DNA from: an uncultured Bacteroidota bacterium
GTDB taxonomy: Bacteria; Bacteroidota; Bacteroidia; Chitinophagales; Chitinophagaceae
Direction: 5' to 3'
DNA length: 10,483 bases
Assembly: GCA_903851455.1 (NCBI GenBank)
Contig: CAINOM010000685.1
Location: 1-10,483, forward strand
The position numbers and the translations under genes were made by a program. The first letter of the stretch is position 1. Each line of letters begins with the position of its first letter. Positions 1 to 6,716 of the stretch are shown piece by piece. The notes below the pieces were generated by a model that saw nothing but the letters and a program-made list of their open reading frames with translations, was not told where the DNA came from and did not search any database.

Positions 1-981
1 CGTATACTCGCTTACTTCGGTATAAAGCGGATAAATGAATCGCCCTGCCTCGCTATTTCCACCTTGAAAGAATTGGGCGGCATCACAAAGCCGCTCTCCA
101 TATCAGACCTCGTGTTCGTTATCGGCCCGCGTGTGAATGCTGCCGGCCGGATGGACGATGCCCGCAAAGCAGTGGAGTTTTTCATTGAGACAGACCCCGA
201 AAAAATACCCGCCCTCGCTGCGGCGCTGCACTCTGACAATGACGATCGTAAAGAGGTAGACAAGAGCACTACCGAGGAGGCGCTTGCCATTCTCGATGAT
301 GATATACGTTTGCAACAGCGCAAATCTACCGTACTGTTTCGCCCACACTGGCACAAGGGCGTAGTAGGTATCGTCGCCTCACGGCTCATAGATCATTACT
401 ACAGGCCCACTATAATGCTCACCAGTGCAAATGGTAAGGCTACGGGCTCCGCGCGCTCTGTCTCGGGTTTCAATATCTATGAGGCCATACATGAGTGCCG
501 CGACCTGCTCGAAAACTATGGTGGCCACTTTTATGCCGCGGGTATGACCATGGCCGAAGATAGGGTCGAGGAGTTCATTGCGAGATTTGAACAAATAGTT
601 GCAGCGACCATCACCCCCGAACAGCAAATACCGGAAATAGTTATTGACGCCGAGATACCGCTGTCATTAGTGAAGCCGGCTTTTTACAATCTTTTAAAAC
701 AGCTGGAACCTTTTGGGCCCGCAAATATGAAACCGGTATTTATCACAAAGAACCTGTATGATTATCAGGGCTCATCAAATGTGGTAAAGGAGCAGCACCT
801 GCGCATCGTGGCCCGCCAGGAGAACGGCTCTATTATCGAAGGAATAGGCTTTGGCATAGGAGACAAATATGAGGTTGTACGTTCCGGACCGTTTGACATG
901 GTCTACAACATTGAGGAGAATGAATACAACGGCAATACACGGGTGCAGGTGAAAGTGATCGACGTTCGCAAAAGCAAATAA
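1..981 (+). CDS. recJ: Single-stranded-DNA-specific exonuclease RecJ, C-terminal part (5' end outside window)
   Basis: RecJ degrades single-stranded DNA 5'->3' in recombination and mismatch or base-excision repair in the cytoplasm. The reading frame is open from the first base, so the start lies upstream; about 326 codons are visible of a protein usually near 570 residues. The first residues (RILAYFGIKRIN) already match the region after the catalytic DHH domain. The RecJ signature GPRVNAAGRM follows at nt 124-153. The DHHA1 domain comes next, with HKGVVGIVASRL, ATGSARS and the GGH motif at nt 520-528. The last ~120 residues, containing LEPFGPANMKPVF, match the C-terminal OB-fold that contacts DNA. 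The metal-binding DHH motifs are not in the window, so activity cannot be judged. It ends in TAA 75 bases before the next gene, which has its own promoter-like element, so it is probably a separate unit. Confidence 0.95.
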   Translation, partial: RILAYFGIKRINESPCLAISTLKELGGITKPLSISDLVFVIGPRVNAAGRMDDARKAVEFFIETDPEKIPALAAALHSDNDDRKEVDKSTTEEALAILDDDIRLQQRKSTVLFRPHWHKGVVGIVASRLIDHYYRPTIMLTSANGKATGSARSVSGFNIYEAIHECRDLLENYGGHFYAAGMTMAEDRVEEFIARFEQIVAATITPEQQIPEIVIDAEIPLSLVKPAFYNLLKQLEPFGPANMKPVFITKNLYDYQGSSNVVKEQHLRIVARQENGSIIEGIGFGIGDKYEVVRSGPFDMVYNIEENEYNGNTRVQVKVIDVRKSK

Positions 982-1019
982 CGCTTTTTATCATTCAGAA
1001 TGTCTACAGGATCGGTAAC

Positions 1020-1027
1020 TACGTTTG
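1020..1027 (+). promoter_or_regulatory. Bacteroidota-type -7 promoter element (TAnnTTTG)
   Basis: TACGTTTG matches the Bacteroidota -7 consensus TAnnTTTG exactly and lies 29 bases before the chosen ATG at 1057, leaving room for a short leader. A clear -33 TTG at the usual spacing is not visible; the region around 984-996 is only T-rich. It is the best promoter candidate for the five-gene block that follows. An eight-base degenerate match can occur by chance. Confidence 0.45.
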
Positions 1028-1056
1028 TACAATATTTTAACGCTAAAAACGATTTT

Positions 1057-1482
1057 ATGAAAAGGATCACAGTTGCCGCGCTTATGTTTACATCCATCCA
1101 CGCTTTTGCTCAGAAAATGGATGCGTCAAAAGTGCCTGCGCCGGTTAAGGCTTCCTTCACCAAGAATTTCTCCACGGTAAAGGACGCAAAATGGGAGAAG
1201 GAAAATGGCAACTACGAGGCTAACTTTCAGCAGGGCGGGAAGAAAATGTCCGCGACATTTGATGCCAATGGCGCCTGGCTGGAGACCGAAAACGCAATCG
1301 AAGTCAGCTCGCTTCCCGCTGCAGCAACGACCTACCTTGCAGCTAACTATAAGGGCGAGAAAATAAAGGGTGCGGCCATGCTCAAAATGGCAAATGGCGA
1401 AACACACTACGAGGCTGAAGTGAAGGGTATGGACGTGCTTTTCGATGAAAAAGGAAAATTTATTAAAACGCAAAAAGACTAA
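1057..1482 (+). CDS. Exported PepSY-like protein (DUF2874-type)
   Basis: This is a 141-residue exported protein of the PepSY-like (beta-lactamase-inhibitor-like) type common in Bacteroidota. The start at 1057 is chosen because it begins a classic signal peptide (MKRITVAALMF...) with likely cleavage after AFA, residue 18. The in-frame ATG at 1000 would bury that signal behind 19 extra residues and lies upstream of the promoter-like element. The mature part has two similar halves. Each starts with a helix (VPAPVKASFTKNF near residue 27; LPAAATTYLAANY near 87), followed by strands in which an acidic or aromatic strand (YEANF; HYEAEV) leads to a glycine turn (FDANGAW; FDEKGKF). Only 2 bases separate it from the beta-propeller gene, so the two are probably co-transcribed. 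The molecular function is unknown. Such proteins often sit beside two-component systems, which fits a periplasmic sensing or chaperone role by inference. Confidence 0.8.
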   Translation: MKRITVAALMFTSIHAFAQKMDASKVPAPVKASFTKNFSTVKDAKWEKENGNYEANFQQGGKKMSATFDANGAWLETENAIEVSSLPAAATTYLAANYKGEKIKGAAMLKMANGETHYEAEVKGMDVLFDEKGKFIKTQKD

Positions 1483-1484
1483 AA

Positions 1485-2495
1485 ATGAGATATCTGAAAT
1501 TTATTGGCGCGGCCTTGATGGCAGTTGCAGTAGGTAACACTTCGATTGCACAAACATCGGGTTACCATGTTGTGAATACCTTTCACATCCCCAGCCCCGG
1601 CGGATGGGACTACATAGCGGTGAGTCCCGTGAATGGTAACATCTATGTTTCCCACAGCTCGCAGGTGAACATACTTAATCCAGCCGGCGACTCCGTTGGT
1701 GTAATTCCAAATACTACCGGTGTACACGGCATAGCTTTCGCTCCTGAATTTAAAAAAGGGTTCACCAGCAATGGTCGTCTTAATACCGTAACCGTATTTG
1801 ACATAAACACAAATGCAGTGCTCGCCCAGGTGAAGACCGGAGAAAACCCGGATGCGATCATGTACGATCCCTTCTCTAAAAAAGTATATACCTGCAATGG
1901 CCGCAGTAAAGATCTTTCGGTCATAGACCCTGCTACCAATGAAGTGATAAAGACTGTGGAACTGGGTGGAAAGCCAGAGACGCCGGTGAGCGATGAGGCT
2001 GGAAACCTTTACATCAATATCGAAGACAAAAATGAGATCGCGGTGGTGAATACAAAAACATACACAGTTACCAATCGCTGGAAGATAGGTAATGGTAAAG
2101 AGCCATCCGGTCTTGCAATAGATATTAAAACAAAAAGGCTCTTCGCCGGTTGCGATAATAAGTTGCTTATTGTGATGAATGCCGAGAACGGCAAGGTGGT
2201 AAAAGAAATGCCGATAGGCGATGGCTGCGACGGTGTAGCATTCGATCCCGAACTGCAGAATGTATTCAGCTCAAACGGGGAAGGAACACTGACAGTGATA
2301 CACGAGAACTCTGCGAAGGATTTTAAGGTAGTGGAAAACGTGCCCACTAAAAAAGGCGCACGTACGCTCGCTGTAGACGAAAAGACGCACAAAGTATACC
2401 TGCCCGCTGCAGATTTTTTGCCGGCCGATCCGGCAGAGCACAAAAGGCCTGGTGTTGTTCCCGGATCGTTCCAGGTGTTGGTTTTGAGTAAATAG
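1485..2495 (+). CDS. Exported YncE-family beta-propeller protein (YVTN repeats)
   Basis: This 336-residue protein begins with a signal peptide cleaved probably after SIA, residue 22, so it is likely periplasmic. The body is a run of about 40-residue YVTN/NHL-like blades. Each has a 'D P . . . K . V Y' strand followed by an 'I D . . T N . V' strand. Clear examples are MYDPFSKKVYTCNG, SVIDPATNEVIKTVELGG, AIDIKTKRLFAGC and AFDPELQNVFSSNGEGTLTV. The length fits a seven-bladed propeller. The ending PGSFQVLVL is typical of this YncE-like subfamily. Propellers of this type act as ligand- or protein-binding scaffolds, and no catalytic residues are evident. It starts 2 bases after the PepSY-like gene and ends 10 bases before the response regulator, so it belongs to the same operon. 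A role in binding the receptor's substrate or relaying its presence to the kinase is inference. Confidence 0.88.
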   Translation: MRYLKFIGAALMAVAVGNTSIAQTSGYHVVNTFHIPSPGGWDYIAVSPVNGNIYVSHSSQVNILNPAGDSVGVIPNTTGVHGIAFAPEFKKGFTSNGRLNTVTVFDINTNAVLAQVKTGENPDAIMYDPFSKKVYTCNGRSKDLSVIDPATNEVIKTVELGGKPETPVSDEAGNLYINIEDKNEIAVVNTKTYTVTNRWKIGNGKEPSGLAIDIKTKRLFAGCDNKLLIVMNAENGKVVKEMPIGDGCDGVAFDPELQNVFSSNGEGTLTVIHENSAKDFKVVENVPTKKGARTLAVDEKTHKVYLPAADFLPADPAEHKRPGVVPGSFQVLVLSK

Positions 2496-2505
2496 ATCGC
2501 TGCTA

Positions 2506-3183
2506 ATGAAGGTACTTATTGTAGAAGATGAACCCGCTTTGAACAGAAGCATAGTGGAGTACCTCTCTTCACAACAATATCTTTGCGAATCAGTAAATAA
2601 CTATAGGGATGCGCTGGCGAAAACCGAACTATACCACTATGATTGTATAGTACTCGATATTATGCTGCCTGATGGCAATGGGCTAAATATATTGCGGGAG
2701 CTGCAGTCTGCAAAAAAGACAGACGGGGTTATTATTATCTCCGCAAGAAACGAGCTGGATGATAAAATAGACGGACTAAGGCTTGGTGCAGATGACTATC
2801 TCACCAAGCCTTTTCATTTGCCGGAATTAAGTATGCGTATTGCAGCCATAATCAGGCGCAAAAACCAGCAAGGAAGTGTAATGCTAACTTTTGAAGAGAT
2901 TGCACTGGACACTTCCGCCAAAACCGTCACTGTGAACAGCCAGAATATTATGTTGACGCGCAAGGAATATGAGCTGCTGGTGTATCTGATCACTAATAAA
3001 AACAGAGTTTTATCGAAAAATGCGATCGCAGAACATTTGTGGGGCGATGACATGGACATTGCTGACAACTACGATTTCATCTATGCTCACATAAAGAATC
3101 TCAGAAAGAAGATGTTGCAGGCAGGCGCAAGAGACTATATTCACAGTGTCTATGGAATGGGATATAAATTCGCATTGGTGTGA
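2506..3183 (+). CDS. OmpR/PhoB-family two-component response regulator
   Basis: This 225-residue DNA-binding regulator has an N-terminal receiver domain (about 1-115). It carries the acidic pair at E7/D8, the phospho-acceptor D51 in VLDIMLPDGNG, the switch Ser79 and the invariant Lys101 in DDYLTKPF. A winged helix-turn-helix domain follows (about 127-224), with LTRKEYELLVYL, a recognition-helix region ending FIYAHIKNLRKKM, and the wing motif YGMGYKF. The wing motif usually has Arg where this protein has Tyr216. All phosphorylation residues are present, so it should be functional. Its stop overlaps the kinase start by 4 bases, indicating translational coupling with its partner. It begins only 10 bases after the beta-propeller gene, so it most likely shares that transcript. 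Its targets are probably the surrounding exported-protein and receptor genes (inference). Confidence 0.95.
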   Translation: MKVLIVEDEPALNRSIVEYLSSQQYLCESVNNYRDALAKTELYHYDCIVLDIMLPDGNGLNILRELQSAKKTDGVIIISARNELDDKIDGLRLGADDYLTKPFHLPELSMRIAAIIRRKNQQGSVMLTFEEIALDTSAKTVTVNSQNIMLTRKEYELLVYLITNKNRVLSKNAIAEHLWGDDMDIADNYDFIYAHIKNLRKKMLQAGARDYIHSVYGMGYKFALV

Positions 3184-4427
3184 AGCTTTCTGAAAAATAT
3201 AACCGGCTGAACGTTGCCGCCACGATTTCGATATTTATTGTCGGAAGTTGTTGCTTTTATTTTCTGCTCAATTACATTTTGATCAGGGAGCTCGACGAAG
3301 AACTTAAGTCGGAAAAACAAGAGATAGAAAGTTATGTGGTCCTGCATGGCGCACTCCCTGAGGTTGTTCATACCAAAAATCAATACACTTTTTTTAAGGC
3401 GGCCCATGCTCCGCTGGAAACTGTTTACGTAACCGGCAAACACAATTATGACGGAGAAGAAGAAGATTTCAGGGAGATACATTTTACTATTGCAGTACAA
3501 GACAGAACTTATCTGGTTAACGTAGCTACGCCACTTGAGGGAACGGAGTCTTTGTTACAGGCGATCATAGCGATTACAGTTGCAATGATCGCCATGATAT
3601 TACTAGCTGGGTACATCATTAACAGGGTGGTGATTAGAAAGCTTTGGCTGCCATTTTACGAGACTATTGAGAAGGTAAAGGGGTATAAGATTGCGGATAT
3701 TTATGTGCCAGTAACTGAAGGGGGGCAGATCGACGAATTTTCGTTGCTTAATCAAAGCATAAATGAAATGATAGCTAAGGTGCAGCAGGAGTACAATGCG
3801 TTGAAGGGTTTCACCGGCCAAGCTGCTCACGAGATGCAGACTCCACTCGCGGTGATACGTTCGAAACTTGATATGCTTGTGCAGGATGAAGACGTCGCGC
3901 GGAAAAATGGCCAGACGATCACGGACATAGAACGGTCTGTGCAGCGCCTCTCCAGGCTGCATCAGTCGCTACTGCTGCTTACGAAGGTTGAGAACAAACA
4001 GTTTTCACTCAATGAGCGGGTATACATCGATCAGGTAGTAGCAGGCAAATGTTCGGAATATGATGAGATGACGGAAGATCGGAATATCACAGTCAGCCAG
4101 CAGCTTAGCCCCACAGAGATTATCTTTCATCATCATTTGGCTGACATCCTGATCAATAATCTGGTGAACAATGCAATAAAATACAACCGTGCCGGCGGAA
4201 CAATAGATATCGTTTTGATCGGTAAAATACTGACGATAACAAACACATCGAGATCCGGGCAACTTGACCCGTTTAAGATTTTTAAACCCTTTTACCGGAG
4301 CGAAACCGACGGGGAAGGCTCTGGTTTAGGGTTGTCAATCGTCAGGCAGGTTTGCGACACAGCAGGCTATTTCGTCGGTTATGACTATGTAGATGGCAAA
4401 CATGTTTTTTCTGTAAAATTTATTTGA
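3180..4427 (+). CDS. Membrane sensor histidine kinase, partner of the upstream regulator
   Basis: This 415-residue inner-membrane kinase starts at a GTG overlapping the regulator's TGA. The first codons (KLSEKYNRL) then lead straight into membrane segment 1 at about residues 11-34. A periplasmic sensor region of about 90 residues follows, rich in charged residues and with no recognisable fold. Membrane segment 2 is at about 124-147, followed by a HAMP-like linker to about 205. The H-box is FTGQAAHEMQTPLAV with the phospho-acceptor His217. The N-box is NNLVNNAIKYN (326-336), the F-box is IFKPFYRS (367-374) and the G2 box is GEGSGLGLSIV (378-388). The usual DxGxG of the G1 box is not recognisable: the equivalent strand reads LTITNTSRSG. 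This looks like a divergent Bacteroidota form rather than a broken gene, because every other box is intact. The ligand is unknown. Confidence 0.93.
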   Translation: MKLSEKYNRLNVAATISIFIVGSCCFYFLLNYILIRELDEELKSEKQEIESYVVLHGALPEVVHTKNQYTFFKAAHAPLETVYVTGKHNYDGEEEDFREIHFTIAVQDRTYLVNVATPLEGTESLLQAIIAITVAMIAMILLAGYIINRVVIRKLWLPFYETIEKVKGYKIADIYVPVTEGGQIDEFSLLNQSINEMIAKVQQEYNALKGFTGQAAHEMQTPLAVIRSKLDMLVQDEDVARKNGQTITDIERSVQRLSRLHQSLLLLTKVENKQFSLNERVYIDQVVAGKCSEYDEMTEDRNITVSQQLSPTEIIFHHHLADILINNLVNNAIKYNRAGGTIDIVLIGKILTITNTSRSGQLDPFKIFKPFYRSETDGEGSGLGLSIVRQVCDTAGYFVGYDYVDGKHVFSVKFI

Positions 4428-4485
4428 CCGCTACAGATTATATTCAGATTCATGAATTTATTTTGTGACGATAAAACCATGTGGA

Positions 4486-6660
4486 ATGAAGTATTCGGTA
4501 GCAGTGATCTTTATTTTTTGTTTTTTGCCACTGGCAAAGGCTCAGTATGCTTTTAGGGCAGTAGTAAAAGATAAAGACAAGCATCCCATCCCCGGCGTCA
4601 TAGTAGCCGATAAACATGGGCATGGTGCAGCCACCAACGATAGCGGGCGGGTGATCATCGCTAATGTGAACATCACGCCCGATACATTTTACTTCACCTT
4701 TGTGGGTTACCAAAGCGATAGTGTCATTGCCGACATGCATAACGACAGATGGCATGAGGTGACATTATCCGAAGGCGGCAAAGAACTCGAAGAAGTGATA
4801 TTCGTTTCCTCTACCCGCACCAACGAGCGCATTGAAAATGCGCCAGTAAAAGTTGAAGTATTGGGCAAAGAAGAATTGGATGAAGAGAATACCATAAGAC
4901 CTGCAAATATTGCCAGCATACTCGGCGACGTAAGCGGTGTGCAGATACAACAATCTTCGGCCACCTCCGGCAATACTAATGTGCGCATACAGGGTCTTAA
5001 CGGCCAATACACACAGATACTGCGCGATGGCATGCCGCTTTACGATGGCTTTTCCGGTGGCTTTGGCATATTGCAGATACCCCCGTTGGACCTCCGGCAG
5101 GTAGAGCTCATAAAAGGGTCGGCATCTACGCTCTATGGAGGTGGTGCCATAGCCGGTCTCATCAACCTGATCTCAAAACGACCCACAAATGAGCAGGAAG
5201 CAATATTCACCATTAACGCCACTACGCTGCAGGAGCAGGACGTAAATGTCTATTTCGCAAAACGTAGCAAGAAATTCGGCTATACCCTGTTTGCCGCATA
5301 CGACCATCAGAATGCAGTGGATGTGAATGGTGATGGCTTTTCAGATGCGCCGCAGCTCAGCACATTCAACATACATCCGCGCCTGTTCTTTTATCCCGAT
5401 GAAAAAACCACCCTCACCGTTGGTTACAATGGGACTTTTGAACGGCGCTATGGCGGCGACCTGCAGGTGATAAACGGCCTGCCGGACAGCACACACCAAT
5501 ACTATGAGAAGGACCTGACCCACAGGAATACTGGTGAACTTATTTTTGAGCGGGCACTACCCGGTCTCGTAAAGCTAACGGTGAAAGGCAGCGTCAGTTC
5601 CTTCGATCGGAACATAAGCACCAATATAGACGAGATAAACGGCAACCAGCTAAACTACTATTCGGAAGCGTCTGTATTCATACCTCAAAAGAATAACAGC
5701 ATTGTCGCGGGTATTAACGCCACCGGCAATAATTTCAAAAAGCTTGCTGGCACAGACAGCATAGCACTCAATGAGTTCCAAGACAATGTTATCGGTGCTT
5801 TTGCGCAATACACACTGCACCTGCCTGCACAAACCACGCTGGAAGCCGGCCTGCGTGGTGACCATACCGATCACTATGGTAATTTTATCCTGCCACGCAT
5901 TGCATTATTTCACCGGTTCAACGATAGGTGGGCTATGCGCGCCGGTGCCGGACTGGGTTATAAAATACCCAACCCACTTGAAGTACAGATCATAGACTAT
6001 CCTACACAGGACCTACAGCCGTTGCCCACCAACATAAAGGCGGAAACATCCACCGGCTACAACCTCGAAGGGAATTTTAAGAAAGACCTCGGCAACGACA
6101 TCAACCTCTTTATCAATCACGCATTCTTCCTGACACAAATTGCGAACCCCATAGTTGCCACACAGCTTGCCGATCAGCGCGTCGTTTTTTCAAACGGGGA
6201 TAAGCAGGTAAGCACCATGGGCTTCGATACCTATGTGAAGCTCACTATAAAGGCTTTAGAGCTGTATCTTGGGTATACCTATACAGATGCGGAGAGGAAG
6301 TACCTGCAGCAAAACCAGTTCCTCCCGCTTACACCACGCAACCGCTTTGCATTTACTGCCGTCAAACCATTTGCCGAAAAATGGCGTGTAGGCCTTGAAG
6401 GATCTTATGTCGGGTCAGAATACAGGGATGGCGATATCAACACACAGCCCTACTTCCTCGCCGCCGTAATGGTAGAAAGAAAGATAGGCAAGAAGTTTAC
6501 CGTGGTATTGAACTGCGAGAACTTACTCGATTATCGCCAGACAAAATTCGAGCAGATATATACCGGCCCGGTCACTGATCCAACCTTTAAGCCTTTGTGG
6601 GCGCCTATAGACGGACGCGTAGTCAACCTCTCCGTCAGAATAAGGCCTTTCAACAAATAG
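4486..6660 (+). CDS. TonB-dependent outer-membrane receptor with N-terminal carboxypeptidase-regulatory-like domain
   Basis: This is a 724-residue outer-membrane active-transport channel powered by TonB-ExbBD. The start at ATG 4486 gives a clean signal peptide (MKYSVAVIFIF..., cleavage after AKA, residue 19). The in-frame GTG at 4465 would add seven residues ahead of it. Residues ~21-95 form a CarboxypepD_reg-like domain (PIPGVIVADKHGHGAATNDSG; FTFVGYQS). A TonB-box-like stretch, EEVIFVSS, lies at 102-109. The plug spans about 118-232, with VRIQGLNG, DGMPLYDG, VELIKGSAS and LYGGGAIAGLINLIS. The remainder is the beta-barrel, ending NLSVRIRPFNK with the terminal aromatic expected for barrel insertion. 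No SusD-type gene is nearby and it is shorter than SusC proteins, so a siderophore, cofactor or metal-complex substrate is more likely than a glycan. It lies 58 bases after the kinase on the same strand and is probably controlled by that two-component system (inference). Confidence 0.93.
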   Translation: MKYSVAVIFIFCFLPLAKAQYAFRAVVKDKDKHPIPGVIVADKHGHGAATNDSGRVIIANVNITPDTFYFTFVGYQSDSVIADMHNDRWHEVTLSEGGKELEEVIFVSSTRTNERIENAPVKVEVLGKEELDEENTIRPANIASILGDVSGVQIQQSSATSGNTNVRIQGLNGQYTQILRDGMPLYDGFSGGFGILQIPPLDLRQVELIKGSASTLYGGGAIAGLINLISKRPTNEQEAIFTINATTLQEQDVNVYFAKRSKKFGYTLFAAYDHQNAVDVNGDGFSDAPQLSTFNIHPRLFFYPDEKTTLTVGYNGTFERRYGGDLQVINGLPDSTHQYYEKDLTHRNTGELIFERALPGLVKLTVKGSVSSFDRNISTNIDEINGNQLNYYSEASVFIPQKNNSIVAGINATGNNFKKLAGTDSIALNEFQDNVIGAFAQYTLHLPAQTTLEAGLRGDHTDHYGNFILPRIALFHRFNDRWAMRAGAGLGYKIPNPLEVQIIDYPTQDLQPLPTNIKAETSTGYNLEGNFKKDLGNDINLFINHAFFLTQIANPIVATQLADQRVVFSNGDKQVSTMGFDTYVKLTIKALELYLGYTYTDAERKYLQQNQFLPLTPRNRFAFTAVKPFAEKWRVGLEGSYVGSEYRDGDINTQPYFLAAVMVERKIGKKFTVVLNCENLLDYRQTKFEQIYTGPVTDPTFKPLWAPIDGRVVNLSVRIRPFNK

Positions 6661-6662
6661 TC

Positions 6663-6705
6663 CATAAACAAGAAGGTCCCGCATCGCGGGACCTTCTTGT
6701 TTATG
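6663..6705. terminator. Bidirectional intrinsic terminator, perfect 20-bp hairpin
   Basis: Arms 6663-6682 and 6686-6705 are exact reverse complements around a 3-base ATC loop. The core next to the loop is GC-rich (GGTCCCGC/GCGGGACC). The outer part is A-rich on the left and T-rich on the right, so it gives a U-rich 3' flank in either direction. It sits 2 bases after the receptor's stop and 11 bases before the stop of the convergent T9SS-sorted gene, as expected for a shared terminator. Confidence 0.92.
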
Positions 6706-6716
6706 TGATCGTAGCC

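Noticed and set aside
979..1044. Direct repeat TAACGCT at 979-985 and 1038-1044
   Set aside because: Only seven bases, and one copy overlaps the recJ stop codon; it is compatible with chance.
1000..1056. Upstream in-frame ATG for the PepSY-like gene
   Set aside because: It would place 19 residues ahead of a textbook signal peptide and the ATG lies upstream of the promoter-like element at 1020-1027.
4465..4485. GTG start for the TonB-dependent receptor
   Set aside because: It adds seven residues before a clean signal peptide that begins at ATG 4486. The T-rich stretch around 4458-4465 is also a near-match (one base off) to a -7 element, too weak to call.
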